Below, piece after piece: positions 5,002-11,056 of a stretch of DNA of 11,056 bases (position 1 is the first letter of the stretch; every line of letters begins with the position of its first letter). Under the pieces are notes generated by a model, which was not told the origin of the DNA, made no database searches, and worked only from the letters and a program-made list of their open reading frames with translations. Made by a program: the position numbers and the translations under genes. Source of the stretch: Candidatus Latescibacterota bacterium. GTDB lineage: Bacteria > JAAXHH01 > JACQVL01. The DNA is taken from assembly GCA_016209865.1 (NCBI GenBank), contig JACQVL010000016.1, forward strand, positions 1-11,056. Reading direction: 5' to 3'.

Positions 5002-8000
5002 TCATTGCTCTTCTGGTTCATAGGACTGGTTTTCCACATCATAGCGACGGAATTTCCTCTCTTGTTCGCGTCTCTGTCGATATTTTCGAAGCCACTCCGT
5101 AGCGTATGCCCTGGAATCTTCTTTGGCTAATTGTCGTACAATCCGATGTTTCCTATTTTTGAGAATCCCCCTTAGTCCTGGTGTTTTCTCTGACTCTGGA
5201 TAGTTTGGATGATCGGCGGCTAGCTCGCCATGAACTGTAGCGCCATCCTTTTTGTCCGCCCATATCCCAGATATTCGCTCCGATGCCCATAGATCTGCGA
5301 ATGCCGTATTGGTCATCGCTTCATCAAACGTAGGTAGCTGTCCATCTTCGCCGAATACGCTCAAGGCCAATTCAACATAATTAGAATGAGCGTAAAAATC
5401 CTGGATCGCATGCAAGGCAACTCCGAGACTGAAAAGGCCGTCATTATTAAGTTGTGATTCAACAGACATGCGACCTGTTAAAAAGGTTCCAGAGTCGTAG
5501 TGTTCCCATGATCTGTACCAGGGACTACGCGGGGTATTCAATGTTTTGATATCTGTCCACGCATTGCCAAGTACAACGATTTCTCTGTTGACACTATTGA
5601 ACAAACCTCGAAGAGCCTCTCTGGTTATGGCGGTATGGATAGGGAATAGAAATCGTCCACCCGGATCGACAAACCGCAGCGGATTATTCGCCGCATAGAC
5701 ATAGGGCGAGAGCTGCGGATACATCTCCGCCAACGGGTCTGGCCGCAAGAACCGCCCATCATCCGGATCACACATCCGTGCGAGCATATAGTCCAGGCCA
5801 GATTCCCCATCCCGCTCATGCCCGGTGAACTTGAACCGCGTCGCATCCGCCCCGCTTTGCTGCAGGATGCCTCCATACGGCCAGTAGTCGTACGTCGCCA
5901 TTGTCGTCCCACCTGTATTGACCAACACCCGCGTGTTTCCTAAGTGGTCCGTCATGTAGTACTGGGTCGAGCCGCCAGCGCTCTGCGCCACCCGCTTCGC
6001 CCCCGCATACACGTATTTCGTCGTCAGCACCCCACTGCCGTTAGACTCCGCGAAGACCGAACCCTCCGCCCCGCGAATATAATAGATCGTGGTTGCGCCA
6101 TCTACCTTTTTCACCCGGTTCCCCTCCGAATCACACAGGTAGCTGGCACTGTTGTACCCGGTCGTCAGTCCTCGATAGTCGTAGCTGATCGTGTTGCCGC
6201 CCTGCGTGATCACCCAGCCATTCGCATCGTAGCCATAGCTGATCCCGGTCGTCCCCGATCCCGTGCCATCCAGTCGGTTGGGTGTCGAGGTGTAGGAGTA
6301 GGTATAAGGCACGGTCGTGGGCGTGCCCCCATTGACCCTCGTCGTGCAGCCGGTCATGTTCCCGTTCAGGTCGTACGCGAACGTCTGACTGGAGTTGTCG
6401 GGCGACAGGCTGAAGCTCGTCAGCCGGCGGAGATTGTCATAGCCGTAGGCGGCGGTCCGGATCGGAGCTGTCCCGTGCTGGTACACCTGTTGCGTGACAT
6501 TGCCCACCACATCATACTGGAGCGTGTCTAAGAAGATCGTCATCCCCGCGCCCTGGCTCGTCTGATACTGCAGCGTCTGGAGCCAATCCCGGAGGGTGTA
6601 GGTGTACGTTCCGGTCACGACGGTATTCCCCACGATGTGCGTGGCCAGGTTGCCATCGGGCGCGTAGGTGTAGGAGGCGTACGGCGTGCCCACTCCATCC
6701 ATGACCTGACTGACCCGCCCGGCGGCGTCATACTGCGACCTCACCTCACTCCCATCGGGATAACAGAGTCGGCTCACCCGGCCCGCCAGGTCGTACTGAT
6801 ACTGCACCGTCTGGGCTGTCGCCAGCCCTTCAATCGTCACCCGCCTGGCCCGGACTCGTCCTTCTGGATCGTAGGCATACCGCGTCGTCACCTCCGCGCC
6901 GCTGTCGGTATCCGTGTTTTCCTCCTCTTTCGTCACCCGGCCCTGGGGATACGTGATCCCACTCCCCAGATAATCCCCGTCATAGTCTCGTTTCGTCTTC
7001 CACGACGCCGCGTCCGTCTCGAAGGCATAGCTCCCGTAATTGACGGTCGGATCGAGCGTACTGAAGGGAGCGGCCGTCGCGCCGACCCGCGTCACCCGGT
7101 TGAACGCGTCGTAGACGAAGTAGGTCACCATGCCAGCCGCCTTCTGTCGGGCATCCTGACTGAAGCGCAGGTTCCCCCGTGGATCGTACTTGTACCGCGT
7201 GCTGTCATCCATATCCGGCTGATACACGCGCAGACGCCGGCCGGCGGTATCGTACACATACGCGTTCGTGCCGGCCTGGGGGGCGATCGATTGGACGAGT
7301 CGATCCAGGGCGTCATAGCCGAACCGCGTCGTCGTCCGCAGGCCGGCGGTATCCGCCATCGTCTTCGTCAGATGGCCCAACGGGTCGAATTCCTGCCGGG
7401 TCACGATGCCTTTCTCGTCCCGTGTGATCACCCGGCGGATGGGGACGGCGAGTTCATTCAACCCCCCATACCCATACGATGACTCCAAGGCGTTCGCGGC
7501 GGACAGTCCGGGTAGAACCACCTGCTTGGGACGCGCGAGAGGGTCTTCCCAGTACACGGTGTTCGTCACCTTATCGCCCGCCGCGCTGGCGGTCAACTCG
7601 ACGTACGGATAGCTCTCCGGCATCCCCACCGGCCCTCGCACGGCCTCCGGCAAGCTGGCCCGGTTGTAGACGGTCTGCGTCACCCGGTCGGTTGCCCCCG
7701 TGCGCTGCTTCGTCTGGACGCCACGGAGCAGGCCATCGTAATAGCTCAGGGTGACCGTCGCCGGTCCCACATAGAGATTCGCCAGAGAGAACGAACCGGC
7801 CGTGCTCTGGGCCTTCACGGTCGGATTCCAGGTCGTGGGAAAGCCGGTGATGGTCAGGTTCGTCGGGTTCATCGGGGATGACCACCGGCCTGACCCCTGC
7901 GGATACGCCCATACATACACCGTGCCGGCGGGCGTCAGCTCCAGGACACACGTGTACCACTGGTTCAGCGCGATCCCCCAGGCGGTGGGCAGGGTGCTCG

Positions 8001-11000
8001 TCTGCCCGTTCTGGCGTGTCTCCACGATCAGTGAGCCCCCGTTGTACGTGATCGCCACGTGCTGCGTCCCATCATCCAGGGCCAACAGCCACGGCTCGAC
8101 TCCGGTCGTCGCATCCAGCCGGACGTCCGCGCGCACGACCACCGGCCTGCTCACAGGCCCGGCGTTCAGCGTAGCGCCCGCGCCGATCTGGGCAGTTTCC
8201 TCCAACCCGACCGACATCCCGAACGTCACCGCGCCGGTCGCGCTCAGTCCCCCGGCGGCGGGGTCGATCGTCGCCCGGAACGTCGCTCCCGTCTTCGCGG
8301 TAAAGCCGGGGGTGAGTCGAACCTGCGTCCGGGCTTTGAAGGTGATCGATGCGCCGCCGGGAACCTCATAGGGCGTCTCGGTGGTCAGGATGCGGCCTTC
8401 TTCCGACCAGGGACCGGGCCAGACACGCCGATCCCCGTTCAGGTCCCGATGGCCGGCCGGGTCCGGATACACGACCGCTTCCTCTCGATTGGGGAGGGCC
8501 GGGGAGTAGGTGGGCGCCCACGCGGCCACGCCTGAGAAATACGTCCCGCGCTCGCCGACCACCTGACGGCGCCCGTTCCGCGCCAGCATCATCCGGCCCA
8601 GCCCGTCGCGCACGTAGCGGGTCGTCCACCCGTTGTTGTTGGTGACGCCCGTGACCGTCAGGTTGACGGGGTCGAGGGTCGTCAGCGGGCCGGGTTGGGC
8701 GGTCACGGGGTAGGTGCGCACGTTGTCGATCCATAGAGCATTGGGGGCAACCGCATCCCAGAACTCCAGACGATCGATCGGGCCAACGGTACCCGGTCCC
8801 AAGGCAAAATACCCACTCGTCGGATACCGCACCCCATTCATGCGTGTGAACCAACCCAAGCTCTGATCCCATTCCAGCCGCACATGATGCCAGTCCCCCA
8901 CCATATTGGGCATGCCCAACGAGGTATAGGTGCCTCCATTCCAGACGCCCAGCGTCCCATCCGCCGCAAAATTCCACAGAATTTGATATTGCGTCCCGCC
9001 AACGAGCGCGACGAGCCCTTCGTCCCCCTGGGTCTCCACCCGGAGGTCGAATTCCACCACACCAGCGGTACTGGACGCGAGGTTCAATTTGATCGCATAC
9101 AGGGCATTACTCACACTCGTACTGGTTATCGTCATCGCGCCATTGGAGAGACGAATCAGCCCCGTGGAGTTCGGATCGACCACGGTATACCAGTTACCTT
9201 GATTCACCAGCGCTGCTGAATCCGGATAATCGTCAAAGACCCACGCCTGGACATCACTCGTCCGGGCGTTCTGAAAGGCCGCCAGCGGAGCCAGGCCCTG
9301 ATACCCCCACCGGGTGGTGGTCACCGTGCCCGCCGCGTCCGCCACTTCGAGAGGGTTCCCGACGGCATCGTAGCTGAGCACCCGCGCCTGCACCACCTGT
9401 TCGGACGCCCCCACCACACGGTCGCCGTTCGCATCCATCCAGACGAGCGTCGTGTCCGGCTCCAGCAGACCGCCAAAGACCCCGTACCGGACGGTGGTCG
9501 AGCGGACGGCCAGGCCAGCCCCGTCCTTCACGGTGACGACGTGCGGCCGGTCCAGGATCCGGGCGACTATCATGTCCGCGTCCGTCGCGTCCGCGCCAGG
9601 GATGACCTGCGTGATCGCCAGACTGTCCGCGAACGCGCGCATCGACCGATACGGCGCTCCATTCTGGATGGCGATGCCGCTCTCGAGGATGATGTCGAGG
9701 GATGCCGTGGTCGCTCCGCTGGGGACGGTCACCAGCTTGTCGAAGCGTACGCGGGTTGCAGTCGGCGGGAGGTTCACCGGGAGTAACTGATAGGCCAGTG
9801 ACGACCAGGAGGTCCCCGACCAGACGACGCGCACTTCTGCTGAACCGAACAGATTCGACCCCTGGAGTTGGTCACAGCCTACCACTCCTTGAATCCGGTA
9901 AGCCGCACCCGACGTCACGCTCCACGTCGAGGTGGGGTACGTGACGATCCCATGACTTTCGCCCAGCGCCCCGGCTCCCAGGGTGGTCAGCACATACGGC
10001 ACAGAGGCGTAATCGGCTGTCGATGTCCCGGGCGGGAAGGTGCTCCAGGTATAATTTCCCTGGGCGCTCGTGGACTCCAGGCTGGGTGTCCCCCAGGTGG
10101 GGGTCACGGCGGTGTACGTCAAATCATCGCCGTGGTAGAGCGTTTCCGTGACCCGGTGGGTCTGGGAGCCTTCTGACGGGTGCAGAGACCCGACCGTTTC
10201 TTGCGTGACCAGCCCGTTGGCGTTATACGCAGAGCGGGTCCACCGCGTCACTCCATCCAGCGTCTGTGCGACCGAATCCTGTCGCACCCAGAAGGCTTGC
10301 TGGGGCATCCCACGGTAATAATACCAGCTCCAATCCCCGATCCACGTCCCCGTGGGGGTGACGCGCCAGGTCGTCGTCGTCTGGATCACCTGTTGGCTCG
10401 TGTTCAGGCTCGTCGTGGCTTTCTCGAGGCCGCGCCGGATGCGGCGCTCCGCTTCCTGGCGCTTGTCCAGCCGACTCAGCCCCAGCGCATCCATATCCGC
10501 CTCGTTCACGAACTCATGCCGGATCGTGCCCTGGCCGCCCGGCAACTCCTCCTCCACGCGGGGAAACGTCAGACGATCCAGTTTGATCGAGTTGGTCTGC
10601 AGCACGGTATCCAGGACGGCATACATCAACCGGGTGGTATCAGGCAGGACCGTCGCCGCGTCCCCGTCCGCATCCCAGATTTTCCGGAGGAGACGCCGGG
10701 AGCGCTCATAAAACCCCCGATCATAGTGGATATCTTGATACAGGTTCGTCAGGACGGGATACCCCTCATAGTCCACGATGAACGTCCCACCCGCCGGGAC
10801 GACCATCTTCGAGAGCCGATAGCTGTCCGCGTCACGATACGTGAACAGATAGGCCGGCAATCCATCGGCACTGGTCTTTCCGAGCATGCGCACCCCTTGC
10901 AGCAGGAGGGTCTGCACGCTATCGCCGGGGGCGACAGGAGGCCGCAGGGTCGTATGAGTGTCATAATATATCAACTCATAGCGCGCCAGTTGCGCGCCGG

Positions 11001-11056
11001 TCCCGTCTTTGACCACCACCGCATCGAGTTTGTTGAAACTGTCCACCCCATCGAGC
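5002..11056 (-). CDS. Rhs/YD-repeat protein with HET-C/PLC-like toxin tip, 5' end outside window
   Basis: About 2017 residues are visible; the frame stays open to the right edge (codons for LDG precede the GTG at 11046), so the true start lies beyond it. Numbering is from GTG 11046. Residues 1-200 resemble the SpvB/Rhs N-terminal shell region (ARYELIYYDT, LPAYLFTYRD). Residues 615-780 and 931-1095 look like two concanavalin/LamG-type inserts (WHHVRLEWDQ; QWYTCVLELTPAGTVYVWAY). Residues 883-930 carry a beta-repeat segment (ITFKARTQVRLTPGFTAKTG). From about 1096 there are at least a dozen YD repeats (YDALDRLVQS, YDPRGNLRF, YDAAGRVSQV, YDLNGNMTG). The core ends at residues 1735-1797 with TGHERDGESGLDYMLARM, then CDPDDGRFLRPDPL and NNPLRFVDPGG. 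Rhs proteins form a closed beta shell around a C-terminal toxin and are delivered to rival or host cells. The secretion route cannot be seen here. Confidence 0.92.
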   Translation of the reverse strand, partial: LDGVDSFNKLDAVVVKDGTGAQLARYELIYYDTHTTLRPPVAPGDSVQTLLLQGVRMLGKTSADGLPAYLFTYRDADSYRLSKMVVPAGGTFIVDYEGYPVLTNLYQDIHYDRGFYERSRRLLRKIWDADGDAATVLPDTTRLMYAVLDTVLQTNSIKLDRLTFPRVEEELPGGQGTIRHEFVNEADMDALGLSRLDKRQEAERRIRRGLEKATTSLNTSQQVIQTTTTWRVTPTGTWIGDWSWYYYRGMPQQAFWVRQDSVAQTLDGVTRWTRSAYNANGLVTQETVGSLHPSEGSQTHRVTETLYHGDDLTYTAVTPTWGTPSLESTSAQGNYTWSTFPPGTSTADYASVPYVLTTLGAGALGESHGIVTYPTSTWSVTSGAAYRIQGVVGCDQLQGSNLFGSAEVRVVWSGTSWSSLAYQLLPVNLPPTATRVRFDKLVTVPSGATTASLDIILESGIAIQNGAPYRSMRAFADSLAITQVIPGADATDADMIVARILDRPHVVTVKDGAGLAVRSTTVRYGVFGGLLEPDTTLVWMDANGDRVVGASEQVVQARVLSYDAVGNPLEVADAAGTVTTTRWGYQGLAPLAAFQNARTSDVQAWVFDDYPDSAALVNQGNWYTVVDPNSTGLIRLSNGAMTITSTSVSNALYAIKLNLASSTAGVVEFDLRVETQGDEGLVALVGGTQYQILWNFAADGTLGVWNGGTYTSLGMPNMVGDWHHVRLEWDQSLGWFTRMNGVRYPTSGYFALGPGTVGPIDRLEFWDAVAPNALWIDNVRTYPVTAQPGPLTTLDPVNLTVTGVTNNNGWTTRYVRDGLGRMMLARNGRRQVVGERGTYFSGVAAWAPTYSPALPNREEAVVYPDPAGHRDLNGDRRVWPGPWSEEGRILTTETPYEVPGGASITFKARTQVRLTPGFTAKTGATFRATIDPAAGGLSATGAVTFGMSVGLEETAQIGAGATLNAGPVSRPVVVRADVRLDATTGVEPWLLALDDGTQHVAITYNGGSLIVETRQNGQTSTLPTAWGIALNQWYTCVLELTPAGTVYVWAYPQGSGRWSSPMNPTNLTITGFPTTWNPTVKAQSTAGSFSLANLYVGPATVTLSYYDGLLRGVQTKQRTGATDRVTQTVYNRASLPEAVRGPVGMPESYPYVELTASAAGDKVTNTVYWEDPLARPKQVVLPGLSAANALESSYGYGGLNELAVPIRRVITRDEKGIVTRQEFDPLGHLTKTMADTAGLRTTTRFGYDALDRLVQSIAPQAGTNAYVYDTAGRRLRVYQPDMDDSTRYKYDPRGNLRFSQDARQKAAGMVTYFVYDAFNRVTRVGATAAPFSTLDPTVNYGSYAFETDAASWKTKRDYDGDYLGSGITYPQGRVTKEEENTDTDSGAEVTTRYAYDPEGRVRARRVTIEGLATAQTVQYQYDLAGRVSRLCYPDGSEVRSQYDAAGRVSQVMDGVGTPYASYTYAPDGNLATHIVGNTVVTGTYTYTLRDWLQTLQYQTSQGAGMTIFLDTLQYDVVGNVTQQVYQHGTAPIRTAAYGYDNLRRLTSFSLSPDNSSQTFAYDLNGNMTGCTTRVNGGTPTTVPYTYSYTSTPNRLDGTGSGTTGISYGYDANGWVITQGGNTISYDYRGLTTGYNSASYLCDSEGNRVKKVDGATTIYYIRGAEGSVFAESNGSGVLTTKYVYAGAKRVAQSAGGSTQYYMTDHLGNTRVLVNTGGTTMATYDYWPYGGILQQSGADATRFKFTGHERDGESGLDYMLARMCDPDDGRFLRPDPLAEMYPQLSPYVYAANNPLRFVDPGGRFLFPIHTAITREALRGLFNSVNREIVVLGNAWTDIKTLNTPRSPWYRSWEHYDSGTFLTGRMSVESQLNNDGLFSLGVALHAIQDFYAHSNYVELALSVFGEDGQLPTFDEAMTNTAFADLWASERISGIWADKKDGATVHGELAADHPNYPESEKTPGLRGILKNRKHRIVRQLAKEDSRAYATEWLRKYRQRREQERKFRRYDVENQSYEPEEQ
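5005..5652 (-). other. Variable Rhs C-terminal tip: predicted HET-C / zinc phospholipase C-like toxin domain
   Basis: Residues 1799-2014 after the DPGG boundary. The tip opens with FPIHTAITREAL (His1804), then WEHYDSGTF (His1849, Asp1851) and LGVALHAIQDFYAHSNYVEL (His1879, Asp1883, His1887, Asn1889, Glu1892), then VHGELAADHP (His1939, Asp1945, His1946). An HxxxDxxxHxN core preceded by ALHAIQDF, a late HG..xxD segment and an early His are features of the HET-C and zinc-dependent phospholipase C / S1-P1 nuclease superfamily. The ligand set is therefore consistent with a metal-dependent hydrolase. The substrate (phospholipid or nucleic acid) cannot be told from this. The last 50 or so residues are very basic (KNRKHR, KYRQRREQERKFRR). 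GC falls to about 40-50% here. Assignment is by motif recognition, without a search. Confidence 0.7.
8709..9204 (-). other. First lectin-like insert in the Rhs shell
   Basis: Residues about 615-780 of the Rhs protein. Alternating beta segments (VVEFDLRVE, YQILWNFAADGTLGVWNGG, HHVRLEWDQSLGWFTRMNG, LEFWDAVAPNALWIDNVRT) match a concanavalin-like (LamG) sandwich, a sugar- or surface-binding fold. GC is modestly lower than in the flanking shell (about 52-58% in the lines counted), which fits a module inserted between shell segments. Confidence 0.5.

Noticed and set aside
4667-5005. 112-codon minus-strand frame starting MSDALKPKRE, with ATGA overlap to the Rhs stop
   Set aside because: The overlap is attractive, but the translation is mixed-composition with no hydrophobic pattern, while the frame starting at 5001 gives four clean membrane helices over its full length.
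5944-8535. Several plus-strand open frames of 150-280 codons opposite the Rhs gene
   Set aside because: His/Arg/Pro-rich shadows of the YD-repeat frame; no coherent motif.

Overview
The window looks like chromosomal DNA of a Gram-negative bacterium of fairly high GC (about 60-65% in most genes; hand counts of individual lines). The inner-membrane and periplasmic pilus-assembly proteins imply a diderm. Nothing here fixes the phylum. Every convincing gene lies on the minus strand, so the region reads from right to left, and coding is almost continuous. The only real gap is about 80 bases (4497-4578).

Right part (11056 down to 5002): one very large Rhs/YD-repeat gene, cut by the window edge at its 5' end. 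The visible 2014 or so residues run from an SpvB/Rhs-like N-terminal region, through two lectin-like (concanavalin/LamG type) inserts and a long YD-repeat shell, to the standard Rhs core end and a DPGG boundary. After that boundary comes a 216-residue tip of a different kind. The tip carries the histidine/aspartate pattern of the HET-C / zinc-dependent phospholipase C / S1-P1 nuclease superfamily. Base composition drops from about 63% to about 40-50% GC just past the boundary, as expected for an exchangeable toxin tip. The gene that follows directly (5001-4579) encodes a 140-residue membrane protein of unknown family. By position and composition it is the candidate immunity protein.

Left part (4496 down to 1): a type IV pilus / type II secretion-like assembly operon with tightly coupled genes. 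In order these are a PilM-PilN (GspL-like) fusion, PilO, a PilP/GspC-like protein, a PilX-like protein with a long beta-rich C-terminal domain, a PilV-like prepilin, and the start of another prepilin (PilW-like) that runs off the window. Three junctions (2469/2466, 1975/1972, 201/198) are 4-base ATGA overlaps. The pilus genes would build the inner-membrane alignment complex (M, N, O, P) and the minor-pilin tip (X, V, W). Ordinary major pilin, ATPases and secretin are not in the window.

The observations most worth following are these. (1) The Rhs tip is a predicted HET-C/PLC-like metal-dependent effector followed by a membrane immunity candidate. (2) A 7-base tandem duplication at 116-132 puts the last prepilin out of frame with its only good start codon; removing one unit restores a perfect prepilin leader. 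This could be a phase switch, a mutation or an assembly error. (3) A short protein-like reading frame (4503-4604), left between the immunity candidate and the pilus operon, may be the tail of a displaced gene.
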